Shown here in pieces: positions 45,501 to 56,625 of a stretch of DNA of 64,000 nt; positions within the stretch are counted from its first letter, which is position 1, and every line of letters starts with the position of its first letter. The stretch comes from Plasmodiophora brassicae (taxonomy: Eukaryota > Endomyxa: Phytomyxea > Phytomyxea > Plasmodiophorida). The stretch spans positions 620,001 to 684,000 of the forward strand of contig CP145422.1 in NCBI GenBank assembly GCA_036867785.1, read 5' to 3'. The notes below the pieces were generated by a model. The model ran no database searches. It was not told where the DNA came from and saw nothing but the letters and a program-made list of their open reading frames with translations. Both the position numbers and the translations under genes were made by a program.

Positions 45501-46998
45501 CAGCTGTAGAAATGATCACGTTTACGTAAATCGCGCGCGCATGAGGGGTTTGTCCAATTCGGAGAGCAGTAAACCAGCGTCCAGTCAACCGGCGAGCGGT
45601 TCCAAAAATAGGGCCCACATGATTTTTTGCAGGCGGCCTCGGTGACATGCGGCAGTGCGGCGTGCTCACTGCTCGGACGCCTTCTACGCGAGGTCGCGAG
45701 GTCACGATGCGCATGCCCGTTGGAGGGCGGTATACGCCATAGACGTGGAGGCCTCTCAACGTGAAGCAGGCGCCGAATCCATGGTGGGCGTCGTCCGCGC
45801 GACCAACGACCCGACGACACGGCCGGTCGCCAACACCGCCTACTGCATCGTCGTACACGCCCGCCGGACATGCCGTTGTGTTCGGCCTCGCACGTCGCAG
45901 GACGATGGCACCCTGTCGCGCCAGTCTGCCGTGCCTGTGCCCGCGGCGACGTCGCTGCAGATAAGCGGCACGGCCCAGCGAACCCACGACGACCACAGAG
46001 CGTCCTGCTGGACGCCTGCCGGCGTGCCCCGATCTGTCTGTGTGAACGCCCTGCACTTGCAGCACTGGTACGTGTCGTCGTCTGATGCATTGGCGCGCAG
46101 GCCCTCTAACATGCTGGACAGGACCCACGTGCCGTTGCCTGCCGTCGTCCGTCCAGCATGAGCACCTGCAGGGCAGCTGTCGTCGTGTCTAGGCGGATCT
46201 GATCCAGCGTCTCGCCGGCATGCTCCTCAGCTGAGGTGGCGCCCTGGACGTCCGCCGATCGGTGCAATCGGTCGCGCGCGCCTCTGTCCTGCACCATGCG
46301 ACGATGGCGGGCCGACCAAACAAAGGTTTCGCCGAGCTCCCCGTCTGCCTGGCGGGCGGCACCTGCCCGCCCTGCAGGTCATCCAGCAGGGCGGCGGCCG
46401 CCAGCGCCCGTTGCCGTCGATCGACATTCGAACGCCTGCCTGATATCGACGACTCGCCGCCTGCACATCGTCTCACCCAGAACCGTCCAATACAAGCAGA
46501 TGAGGTCGGCACGCGCGTACACCGGTCCTGCTGGTCATCCTCGGCCCAGCCGGCTCCGAACGGCAGCGTGCGCTGCAATCGGTACAGGGCGCGGCGCCCG
46601 TTGCCGTTCGACGGCAGTGACGTCGCCCCCGGCTGCGTGGCGTCCATGGCCGCCAAGGCCAGACGAGCACCGTAGGAATGCCGGGGATCGAAACACCCAG
46701 GGTGAGAAAGTTGCTGGCGTCCGATGCCCAGCAAACTCGTCACGTCCACTGCCTCCAAAGCGGGTAGATGCGCCCCCGAACCTGGACTTTGGCGACCTGG
46801 TTGTGCGGCGCGCGTCATCCGACATGTGTTGTTCCAGGAGGGGGATTTGTATTTGCCACAGCCGTGCTTTTGCGCTGGGCGGCGGGATGATTTTCGAACG
46901 GGCCCACGACTGGAGTCCGGAATGGGGGCCGCCATGTGACAGGTTCAGTTTTCGGCCGATTCGGCCTCTGCGATTTGTGACTGCCACCGCCGTCGGGG
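45501..46998. other. Unresolved 1.5-kb stretch
   Basis: Long Arg/Pro-rich frames are open on both strands, as expected of GC-rich DNA. The best coding hint is on the minus strand: 46112..45840 contains a Cys cluster (DDDTYQCCKCRAF), and 46297..46106 reads EEHAGETLDQIRLDTTTAAL. No splice set joined them in phase. I cannot support a gene, but one may be present. Confidence 0.3.
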
Positions 46999-49900
46999 AT
47001 GACGGCGCGTGCTCGTCGTCGTGGTCTGGCTGCGATTGTCGCCCTGGCCTGTGCGGTTCGCGCTGGGTGGTTGCTGCCCGGGCTGGAGCATGCCCATCTG
47101 CAGGACTGGGATGTGCCGCGCCCGTCCAGGTCGAGCCGACCGCCGTGCAGGCCGAATGCGCCCCGCGTCGCTGTCGTCGTCAAAATGCCAGCTGACACTG
47201 AGTACATGGGACGATCCGTCTCCCATGGCGGATGTATGCCAGATGGTTGTTGGCTGTATTGGCAGGACCTTTAATGATGTGAACAGGTAGTCTGGGAGAG
47301 TACGTCGCTCCAAATGCGTTTGTGGTCAGGCAGTGTCCACAGTGGAAAGCGTTGATTGTCGCCATGGGCCTCGTCGACCGAGGCATAGCGCACGCGGTCA
47401 TCTGCCTGCCAGAACGACGAACCATCGAGAGCGAAGCGGCAACGAAATCGAATGAAACCCGGTTTCGAACGCTGAACCTGTACTCGAAGTACATCACTCA
47501 GAGCGGAGCGCATCGTACCGTCCCAATGTGGGACCAGGGGTTGACTGGGTCCGGCCAGATCGTCGCAGTGGCTGACACGGGCCTGGACCACGACCTATGC
47601 TACTTCCATGATCCGAATCACCCGACGCCGATCGAGAATGTTGGTGGGCCCCAGATGCCTTCGTTGTGTGTGACGCTTGTTGATGTGATGTGCAGGTGAA
47701 TCTGGACCATCGGAAGGTTGTTGTGTATCGAGTTCTCCCACGTGGCTTACCGCCATCCCCCGACACTCGTCACGGGACGCACACGGTACATAACGAATAA
47801 GTCCACCGGTGATGATGTACTGACGAATTGGGTACGCCAGGCTGGGTCAGTAGCGGGTGAGGTGCTGCACACTAGCAAGTTGGTATCTAGTCAGATGAGT
47901 CAATTCAATGGCATGGCCAAGCATGCCAGGCTTGCCGTCTATGATCTTGGTCCGAAGTCGAACGTAAGTTTGTGCCTGGCACATGGTACCTCCCAGTCCT
48001 CACTGGTATCGATGAAGATTAGGATTCCCGGCAATCTGTACAAAGACCTGTACGAGATCATCGTCGCTGATACGGACGCGAAGATCAGCAGTAATTCCTG
48101 GGGCGCTCCTCTCGAAGTGGACAGTGACGGGATCTATGACCAGTATGCTCTGGCAACTGACAAGTTCGTCTGGGACCATCAGGTTGGCAGCCAGAAAACG
48201 CGCGTTGTGCCCGAAGAGCTAAACCTGGCGCTAGGATTTCTTGATCCTGTTTGGTGCGGGTAACTGGGGTCTAACGGCGTCCCGCCCGTCATCAACTATC
48301 GGGACCCCGGCTATCGCGAAGAACGCGCTGACGGTCGGGTCAGCGACGAGTTACGCGGAGAGCTTCAGGGACGCTCATGTCATTCCTCACGCGTTCTTGC
48401 AAGTCGTTGAGCCGCAGCAACGTCCTGGCGTTACTGGTTTGCATTCGATCATACAGGTGGGACTCGCACCACCACCACCAGTGCTATTTCCATGACATTA
48501 TAGGCAATGCGGTTGTGTAGGCAACGTTCGGTAGCGACGTACTTGGTCTGGAGCCCATTCCGCGACCCGTCTGCCCAGCGGACCCGTTCGACGCATGCAC
48601 GCCGCTGGTGAACACCAACGATACACGAAGCGCACTCGTTCTAGTGGGGGCCAGTAGCGGAGGCGGCTGTAACGCCGTCGTCAAGGTGAGACGCTTGAAC
48701 GATCCGTGCGAAAACCATAGCAGTTGACGATGTGTCAGGCACTTCATGTGCAGCAGGCAGCAGGAGCAGCGATTCTTATTGTTGCGTCCCACGAAGGCAA
48801 CGAGCCAATCACAGGCACTGGCCTCGATGTCGAATCGGTAACGATCCCGGTCCTGGGCATCGACAGAGACCTTGGAAGAAACCTTCAGTCGGTTGTCGAA
48901 TTGAGCCCAGTGAAGGTCCTGGTCCCTGCCTACGATGCCTCGCTGAAGGAGAAACGCAACCTCGGCTACGTGTCCGATTTCTCATCACGCGGGCCTACCT
49001 TCGGTACCCCCTTCGGAGCTTGCGTCAGGGGCGCCGTGAAACTAATCGTGACCTTCGCAGACGGCCGCATCAAGCCTGATATTCTCGCACCCGGCGAATA
49101 CATCATGTCAGCAAAGAGCGACATGAACCTGAACTCGTTCCAGTGCGATCGTACGTGTTGCCCGCCAATCCCTTGAATCCGACACATCCTGAACAATGCC
49201 GGTCTGTTAGCCACACAGTATTCGAGTATGAAAGGGACGTCCATGGCGACGCCGATCGCCGCTGGGAACGTTGCCCAGATCCGGCAGTACTTTGTCGATG
49301 GATACTACCCCTCTGGACGCGCGGTATGTTACCCTGATCTTTGTATGAAACCCCACCCTAATGCAAGACACGTAGAATCCGGCGGATGCTATCAGATCGC
49401 CCTCGGCAGCATTGCTGAAAGCCATGGCCATCAACAGTGGCGTTACGATGACGGGTTGGGTCGTCTCGTTGAATGCAGGTAGGGTTCGTCTGTGTGACTG
49501 CGGACGATTGCTATTCATTGGCAAGTCAGGTCCAATCAATGTCGACCCTCCACCATCGACGCTACAAGGTTATGGCCGGATGCAGTTGGATCGAATCCTG
49601 CCGCTGGCTCCAGCTACGTTCCAACTTGTCGTTAGCGACAACAGGTCGATGGTGACTGGAGACCACCACCACTTCTGCTTCAGGGTGCGACCTTCCGATC
49701 GACCGTTCAAGGCGTCCCTAGGTCGGTCACGTTTGATGCACCCGTTTCGGATACAGGATCAGATAGCCTGCGTACAGTGTGGACAGATCCGCCGCCAGAT
49801 CTCGATGCCGATTATCTGCTGATCAATAACCTCGACCTGATCGTGACATCGATCCCGACAGGCGCGCTCTGGATCGGCAACCTCCGCGATTCGATCATCG

Positions 49901-51018
49901 CTGACAACTCGACTCGTTTGCACACCTTCATGGACGCCATGAACAACGTCGAGCAGGTTATCGTTCACCCGTCTATAGGTCTGACGACTCGCTGACGGCA
50001 ACCTGTAGGTCGACGTCGGGCCCGATCAGGACGGTCTCTTCGACGTGATGGTATCTGGGACCCATGTCGTCGTTGGCCCTCAGCCATACGCGCTTGTCGT
50101 TACGGGAACGTACGTGTCGGTGTAGGATTGTGCACGCACGTATCGATCTGAAGTGGGGGGCGGCCAGGTTCGATCTGGAACCATTGTCGTCGTGTCGAAG
50201 CACGCGAACGGTTTGCCCAGATAACTGCAGTCAAGGCCAGGGGTTCTGCACGGCCGATGGCCTCTGCCAATGTCACGCTGGGTTCGCTGGTACCGTAGCA
50301 TGCCATCTGCAGGCGTGTCTGGATTGTCCTCTGATTCAGGCGCCCTCAGGATTTGATTGTTCGTATGCAAGCACCAGTGTGAAGGGGCGGCCAGGGGCCA
50401 TTCAGACGAGCCGGGTGGACGTCGGTCAGTGGCAATTCTACCACTTCGACGTCGTGGACCAGGTCGCGCCTGCGGATGACCTGGCGTTCGGTTCGCAGAC
50501 GACATGCGTCCTGGTGACCGTGTCGACGACGGGTTCGGCGCCCAACGCTGACCCGGAACTGTTCATGTCGTTCGGCGAGATGCCCAGCCTGACGACGGCA
50601 CAATGGTCCAACCGGAGCCGAACGTTCCCGAGCACGATCGTCGTGCGGGGCACGCCTACGCTGCACCTGGGACGGTACTACATTGGCGTGCATGGTGGAT
50701 GCTGCCAGCCGGCGTCGTTCCAGCTGACAGTCAGCGATTCATGCGGCCCAATGGTAACGGGGCTCAGGCAGGCGGGCGCCGAGCTCTTCAAGGTACGAAC
50801 GCGTTCGGGTGCTTCGTCGCGTCGATGGGCTTATCGTAATAACCGTGTGGCAGGGCACAGCAACCTTGAGCGTGGGGCAAGTCGTCGTCATCGTCATGCT
50901 TGTCACGGCCATCGTCGCCGCCATCGCCGTCATCATCGTGCGGCTGCTGATCGAGCAACCGAACAAGTATCGGCAGATCCAGCTGGCCCACCCGGCGACA
51001 ACGGGACTGGACGGATAA
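46999..51018 (+). CDS. Membrane-anchored subtilisin-like serine protease (S8)
   Basis: Sixteen exons: 46999..47233, 47287..47639, 47696..47785, 47841..47963, 48018..48182, 48235..48456, 48521..48685, 48739..49003, 49061..49150, 49211..49323, 49376..49478, 49530..49721, 49778..49956, 50009..50109, 50168..50792, 50854..51018; 1061 residues; introns 51-64 nt. Signal peptide in the first 23 residues; a propeptide follows. Catalytic triad: Asp175 (VAVADTGLD), His222 (RHGTHTAGSVAG), Ser580 (KGTSMATP); GAGNWG carries the oxyanion Asn. A PA-like insert lies before FSSRGPTFDGRIKPDILAPG. Beta domains follow, then an EGF-like module (CPDNCSQGQGFCTADGLCQC), a PPC-like domain, and a single membrane helix (QVVVIVMLVTAIVAAIAVII) with a short tail. 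Type I membrane topology. Resembles the large eukaryotic TagB-like subtilases without their transporter. Some introns (e.g. 47964-48017) are in-frame. Confidence 0.85.
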
Positions 51019-51084
51019 GGGCTGAGCGCTTTGCATTACCGTACCTAGATCTATACGGCAAACACCTGTAAATGCCAATTCCCT

Positions 51085-51576
51085 TTAGGAGGGACCGCCG
51101 ATGGCACCTGCCGACGACGCGCCGCGCCCAATGGGACACCTTTTCACATAGCACCACTTGCGGCCTTGATCGGTGGGGACCTCCTGCTGCAGGGCGTACT
51201 GCCGGGCGTCGAGAAACCTGGGCATGTGACGGAACCTGTCCGGGTACGTGTTGACCGTCACGACCGGGACGGGTTCGGACGATTCGGCGACGTCAAACAG
51301 GGCGCTCATGACGCCGCTCCGTCGGTGTTCGGCCCTGGTGCCCGCCAGCCACACATGCACTCCTGCGCCGCGGTCATGCACGAACACGAACCCTTGTAGC
51401 CGGCCTGGGTCGCGCCTGTCGTGCGCGTAGTGGATACGCCCCCGAAGACGAAACCGTTCCCGCCACGCCTCCATTGTCAGGATCGGACTCGACGGGTCCT
51501 GGAACACGTCGCGCGCCAGCTCGAGCACGTGTGCAACGCGCTCGTCCGACGCATCCGTGATCGTTCGCACGTCCAT
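51085..51576 (-). CDS. GNAT-family N-acetyltransferase
   Basis: Single exon, 163 residues. GNAT core: strand-strand GFVFVHDRGAGVHVWLAGTR, then the acetyl-CoA pyrophosphate-binding turn RAEHRRSGVMSALFD, then the strand VVTVNTYPDRFRHMPRFLDA typical of motif B. No targeting signal. Substrate unknown. Tail-to-tail with the subtilase (67 bp apart). The ATG at 51576 (MDVRTITDA) is the first in frame. Confidence 0.8.
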   Translation of the reverse strand: MDVRTITDASDERVAHVLELARDVFQDPSSPILTMEAWRERFRLRGRIHYAHDRRDPGRLQGFVFVHDRGAGVHVWLAGTRAEHRRSGVMSALFDVAESSEPVPVVTVNTYPDRFRHMPRFLDARQYALQQEVPTDQGRKWCYVKRCPIGRGASSAGAIGGPS

Positions 51577-51610
51577 CGTGGGCCGCAACGTTGCTCGTCG
51601 TTATATATAT

Positions 51611-52484
51611 TTAGAAATACAGCGCCTCCTCCTCGCGAACGTTGGTCATGTCCTCGGGCATCTGCAGGGCCTCGTCCGGGTCCAGACTGGGCGTCGGTTC
51701 GGCCAGCAGCGGCACCGCATCTGGACGGAGACGTTCCTGCAGCGCGCGCAGACGATGGATGTCGCCCGTGGTCGGGTTGTCGCCGAACCAGTTGCAGAGC
51801 GTCATGTCGAGCGGAACAGAGATGACCGCGTACACGTCGGGGTCCTCGAGGTCCTCCCAGGTGAACTCGACGTCGACGTCGTAGTTGCGGCGCCTGCCGC
51901 GCGTGAAGACGCGCGACGCCAGCTGGCAGTCCAGGGCGCAGACGGGCAGCTGGAACCCGAGCCTGGGCGCCGTCGGGCACAGCAGGCCAACGTAATGGTC
52001 CATGTGGTTCAGACGCAGGAGCGCCTCGACCACCATGATCCGGTCCAGCTCCGTTGTCAGCGTGTCGCCGTCATGGTCGCTGAACGTCTCCAGGTTGTCG
52101 ATAAACGACGCAAACCTGCGCCGCGAGCCATCATCAGATCATCATCGTCCACAGGGCGGTGGGCGGCGGGACGCTATACCTGATCAGGGCGCCCTTGCGC
52201 CATTCCGGCACGATTGTTCGATGGATGACGGGTTCGTCGCGCTCGCGCCAGTTCTCCCAGCTGGCCCGCGCGTCCTGGAACATGCCGTACAGGCCGTAAT
52301 GGTCGACGGCGCGCCTGGCCACCTCGACGCGCTCCTCGGGGATCACCTCCGCGTCGGGGTCGACCCGGGGCGTCTTCGGCGGCGTCCGCGCGATCGACGT
52401 CGGATGCCGCTGCAGACGCTTCCGGATCGCCTCGGGCAGCAGGAACCATTTGCCCAGCCGGGCGCGGTACGCGTCCGCCGCCAT
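51611..52484 (-). CDS. Presequence-bearing family, member 3
   Basis: Exons 52484..52180 and 52115..51611; 64-nt intron, phase 2; 269 residues. N terminus MAADAYRARLGKWFLLPEAI is weakly presequence-like. Core: an EWRKGALIRFASF strand spanning the intron, ELDRIMVVEALLRL helix, HYVGLLCPTAPRLGF. Then CQLASRVFTRG and an acidic C terminus. The intron splits the protein just after the conserved W-R-K, at the same site and phase as in members 4 and 5, proving common descent. Confidence 0.65.
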
Positions 52485-52564
52485 CGACTCCAATCACGCC
52501 AGCCCCTCCTGATTTGGCGCACGCGGAGCTCGATAGGTGTTGGTACTTTAGTGACCCGCGCGCC

Positions 52565-52807
52565 TCAGCAGCAGCAGCAGGCCTGCTGAGCGACACAGCA
52601 GGTGGCGGTCGCACAGCAACTCGCAGGACGCCGGCAGAAGCAGGCCAGGAGGGCGATCAGCAGGGCGACGACGACGACGAGGACGGTAGTGAGGGTGGCT
52701 CCAGTTGGCAAGCTCCACGACACATCGGTTGGGAGCGCGGGGAGGTCCAGCGCACCGCTCACAGCGATCGATGCTGCGACCACGACGATCAGGACGGCGC
52801 CTAACAT
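52565..52807 (-). CDS. Small membrane protein with cysteine-rich tail
   Basis: 80 residues from the ATG at 52807. Two hydrophobic helices: MLGAVLIVVVAASIAVSGAL (signal peptide or anchor) and TTVLVVVVALLIALLACFC. The last 25 residues hold ten or more Cys (CFCRRPASCCATATCC and a terminal CCCC). A membrane helix followed by a short Cys cluster is a common palmitoylation pattern. The open frame continues upstream of this ATG, so an extra exon is possible. Confidence 0.5.
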   Translation of the reverse strand: MLGAVLIVVVAASIAVSGALDLPALPTDVSWSLPTGATLTTVLVVVVALLIALLACFCRRPASCCATATCCVAQQACCCC

Positions 52808-52958
52808 CGACGCGGGCTTCGCGATCGATGGTGACCCCCTCGAACAGAGCCTGTGCACTTCGAAAACGTTCCAGAACAGGGCAAGATTCCCGACAAGACA
52901 GCCATGACGAATGTCGGGTATAACATCGTCGTGTATGGGTGGGCGGGGCCCAATATGA

Positions 52959-53880
52959 TCAGCTGGATTCGCCATCGACGACGACGCTGGCGGCGGAGGT
53001 TCGTGCCCCGTCTTCGAGGAAGTCGAACAGCTCGCTGGGGTCGCCCGGCCAGACCGTCAGCCCGTCCTTGAGTGGCACCGACGTGTGGAAGACGGACGCC
53101 GGCTTGGACAGCGTCTGCCACGTCATTTGTAGCTCGATGGTGCTGTCCTCCGGGTTCTTGACGAAGGCCCTCGCCATGAGCTCGCAGTCCTTGTCGTCGA
53201 CGACGTGGAAGAAGCCCAGTCGGGGGGCACTCGGGCACAGCAGCGAGATCCGGTCGTCGTCGTCGCCGAGCAGGCGCAACGCCTCTAGGGCCATCATGCG
53301 ATCCAGCTCGCGTGACAGTTCCTTCACGTCGAGGTTCTCCAGCGTGCCCAGCGCGCCCAGATACGAACAGAAGCTATGGCACACGGGCGTCAGTCGGCAC
53401 AGGAGGCGAACCGTCGAACGGGGTGCACGCGCGCGCTGACGTGATGGTGACTTGCTTGCGCCAGCCCCTGAGGATGTCGGGTTTGATCAGCGAGCGGTCC
53501 TGGACCCGCGTGTTCTCCCACGTGCGAAGCGCCGTGTCCAGCAGGGCGTCCAGCCCGCCCAGCGTCTTCAGATGCGCCACCGCCCGCGCCACGTCCTCGT
53601 CGCTGATGCCCTCCCGCTGCATGCGGTCGGCGTCCGCGCGTCCCCGATCGTCGACGTCCTCGCTCTGCATCCGATCATACAGCGCGTCCATCTGGTCGCT
53701 CAGCCGCACGGCCTCGTCCTTGACCCATGGGCGCACCTGCTCCCCGGCGTCGTCGTCTGCGACAGCCGGCAACCCCTTCTTGAACGCGTCGAACCCCATG
53801 CTGTTGTGCGGCATACGCCGGCCTACCGATGCCACCCTTCGCCATCGTACCCGCGACGAGGCCGCCCGCCACGACAACAT
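52959..53880 (-). CDS. Presequence-bearing family, member 4
   Basis: Exons 53880..53441 and 53373..52959; 67-nt intron, phase 2; 284 residues. Clear presequence-like N terminus MLSWRAASSRVRWRRVASVG (Arg-rich, no acids). Then an acidic helical segment, DEDVARAVAHLKTLGGLDAL, RGWRKQVTITFCSYLG spanning the intron, ELDRMMALEALRLL, DDRISLLCPSAPRLGF, DCELMARAFV and LQMTWQTL. Closest relatives are members 3 and 5 on either side. Confidence 0.68.
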
Positions 53881-54055
53881 CACCAAACGAGGCCAACCGG
53901 CTGCCCAGGATCGCTATAAATGGTGCCCACCAACGTGGCCATTATGTTCAATACGTCGTCGATGCCTCCAGACGATCCCTCGAACGCTCTACAGCACCCG
54001 GGGCAGGAGCCGTTTCAAGGGTAAATTTACACTGGCGGTTCGATGCAGGGGGCGA

Positions 54056-54888
54056 TCAGCGAGGAAGGCTGTCCCGGCCCTTGGTCGCCCAGGCGTACAG
54101 GTCGATGGTGTTGTCGACGAACAGCGTGTGCTCGGATGTGAGTTCCAGGGTCTGGTTCAGCATCGTGTCCGGATCCGCCAGGAGTTGCCAGGTCAGTTTG
54201 AGGCCGACCTTGCCGGCGGTGGCGTCGTCTTTCACGAGGGTCCGCGCGACGAGCTCGCAATCCTTGCCGTCGACGACGTCTAGCTTGCCGAGCTTGGCAG
54301 CGTTAGGGATAAGCAGCGTAATGGCATCGTCCTCGTCCTCGATCAGCTTCAGCGCCTCGACGCACATGATGCGGTGCAGGCCCTTAATCAGCTCCTGCTG
54401 GGTCTGCCTCTCGAACAGGTAGCCGAGATGCCTGCAGAACCTGTCGACGCGATCAGCAAGCCGTCCGTAGGCGACGGGCGGCGATGTGCGAACCCGATGA
54501 TGACGTGCTTCCGCCATTCCTTCATGATCGCCGCCTTGAGCAGGGGTTGAGACGACATCCCATCGTGCAGGCACACAAACTTGTCCATGCATTCGATCAG
54601 CATATCCGCGGTACCTAACGCCTTCAGGTTCCCCAGCGCCCTCTCTACGTCGTCGTCGGTCACCGGTCTCTTCTCCAGCTCCCGCTTGTGCGAATCGACA
54701 TCCTTCATCACCCGGTCGACGGTCTCTTCGTCGGCAACGTTTGGCAGTATTTTCTGTTGCCGGCCGACCGTCGAGAACCAGGCTGTAACCGGGGGCGTGC
54801 GGCGATGGAGTATACCGGCTCGGCTGCCGCACCACCTGCCGAGCTGCATCGTTCCGCGCCACCGCAGTCGCAGAGCTGCAACCCTCAT
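54056..54888 (-). CDS. Presequence-bearing family, member 5
   Basis: Exons 54888..54494 and 54440..54056; 53-nt intron, phase 2; 259 residues. Presequence-like N terminus MRVAALRLRWRGTMQLGRWC (second ATG at 54849). Core: DDDVERALGNLKALG, KEWRKHVIIGFCRHLGYLFE, LHRIMCVEALKLI, DDAITLLIPNAAKLG, DCELVARTLV, LKLTWQLLADPDTML. The Cys of LLCP in members 3 and 4 is Ile here. Confidence 0.68.
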
Positions 54889-55041
54889 CCTGTCGGTACC
54901 GGACTGCGCCCCCCGTTCCAAAGCTGCAGCACGGCCCGCACGTGCGCAGTGTGGCCCCCTGGCACGCACACCACTGGTCTGATCTTTGAACAATCAACAG
55001 CCAGATACCTGTATTCCGGTCAGCAGCATCCGCCACTCCGG

Positions 55042-56625
55042 TCAGTGGTTGGCAGCGTGCTGACGATGCCATCGTCGGGCGACCAGCGACTCGACGATCT
55101 GTTTGCAGCGGTGCCCCCAGATGGGGTGGGGTTCGGCGGCGAGCTCATCCGCTATACGCTTCGCCGCGATGGCCGTTGGGATCCGTTCGGCTTTGGCGCG
55201 GTCCAGAACCGATTGCGACACCTTCCAGATGCTGTTGTCCCAGTCGCGTCCAAAGTGCCTGGTAATGGCGGGGTCGTCCGAGACGTAGCCGTACTGCTCG
55301 TTGGCGCATGTGACGATGCCCATGCGGTTGGCAATGAAATCGGGAACGAAGACGATTCCTTTCTCGGTGATGGACACCGCGTCGGTTTCCTCGTCGAGAA
55401 GCTGGTTGTTCGCCGCACCGCAAACGATCGGCGCCTTGATCTTTGGGATCGTGCCCTGGTTCAGCACGCCGCCGAGCGCACAGGGTATCACAACATCGAC
55501 GTCCTCGGACAGGATGCTATTATCGCCACGGCTGCTCAGCGCGAACTCGACAACTGATTTCCCGTTGTCATGCCGCTTGGCATGTGCGCTGGCGATCGCT
55601 AACGTATCGGGACTGATATCAGTTACCTTGACATAGTCGACGTTTCTGCGAAGCAGGTTGGCAATGACCGACTGGGCAACGTTTCCAGCGCCCTGGATCG
55701 CGACACTCTTGCCGGCGAGCGCGTCGCCTCGGTTGCGCCAGTCCAGAGCGGCCTCGACGGCACAGACAACACCCGTGCCGGTTGCGACGCTCGGGTTGCC
55801 ACTGCCACCGACCTGGCCGGGTATGCAGGTGGTGAACCTGCTCACCAAATGAGCACGGCAACTCGAACCAGGCCTGTATGGGAGCCACCTTGTTTTGGAA
55901 AAGATGGCCATCATGTCCTGGTTCCCGACCCCAACGTCTTCAGCGGTAACGTAGCACCCGTCAAGGCTGGTGATGAAGGAGCCGTAGTCTTCGAAGAGTG
56001 CCCGGCGGCGATCTGGGCTCAAGCGACTGTTGACCGAGGCAATGACACCCTTGCCCCCGCCCCAGTACAATCCTGCCAGGGCGTTCTTCCTGCCCATGCC
56101 TTGCGACAGCCGCAATCCTAGGACCAGAGCTAAGATGGACCAGCTGTAACCGGTGGGCAGAGCGGCTACCGTCCGAGAGAAAGTCTGCAAATCTGTCGTA
56201 AGAAGGCCAGTACCGTACTCCCCCTGACAGCACATCAGACAACCTGGTCGGCTACGAATCCTGAACAATGTGACGAACGTACCGGCACCTTGACCGCGAA
56301 CAGTCCTCCACAGTGTTGCAGAAAACAGGGCGTCCTTGGATGGCGACACTTCCAGGAAGATCGCCTACGCCCATCTAAGTCCAAGAACGAACATGTGTCG
56401 TGGAGGGACCTCATGCTGATTGAAATCGCGTTTGTCGTCGACGATTGCTGACGCGATGCCGTCGAACATGTTGTGCGACGTCCTAAACCGTCGGCCTTCG
56501 TCGAAAACAATGTAGGAGCGATGTTGCCCGGCGGCCAACATGGCCGATATCACGTCGGCGATTGTGCTGTCCATCGCAACGGCCCCACGTTTAGCAACGG
56601 ACGACATTGTCGCGGTGGACGCCAT
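55042..56625 (-). CDS. Glu/Leu/Phe/Val dehydrogenase family amino-acid dehydrogenase
   Basis: Five exons: 56625..56410, 56364..56283, 56223..56170, 56117..55889, 55837..55042; introns 45, 59, 52 and 51 nt; 458 residues. NAD(P)-dependent oxidative deamination of an amino acid. Signatures: RGQGAGGVRYWP and DGLRLSQGMGRKNALAGL with the catalytic-Lys motif YWGGGKGVI; SLDGCYVTAEDVGVGNQDM; SKTRFTTCIPGQVGGSGNPS; Rossmann motif VAIQGAGNVAQSVI; then DVDVVIPCALGGVLN and VCGAANNQL. The RGQGAGG and GGSGNPS forms point to the leucine/valine-type branch rather than classic GDH, but substrate needs testing. N terminus MASTATMSSVAKRG could be an organelle signal. A perfect inverted repeat lies 75-219 nt upstream of the start. 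Confidence 0.9.

Noticed and set aside
46236-47195. 320-codon plus-strand frame before the subtilase
   Set aside because: Overlaps the subtilase first exon in another frame; the translation is Arg/Pro-rich with no domain.
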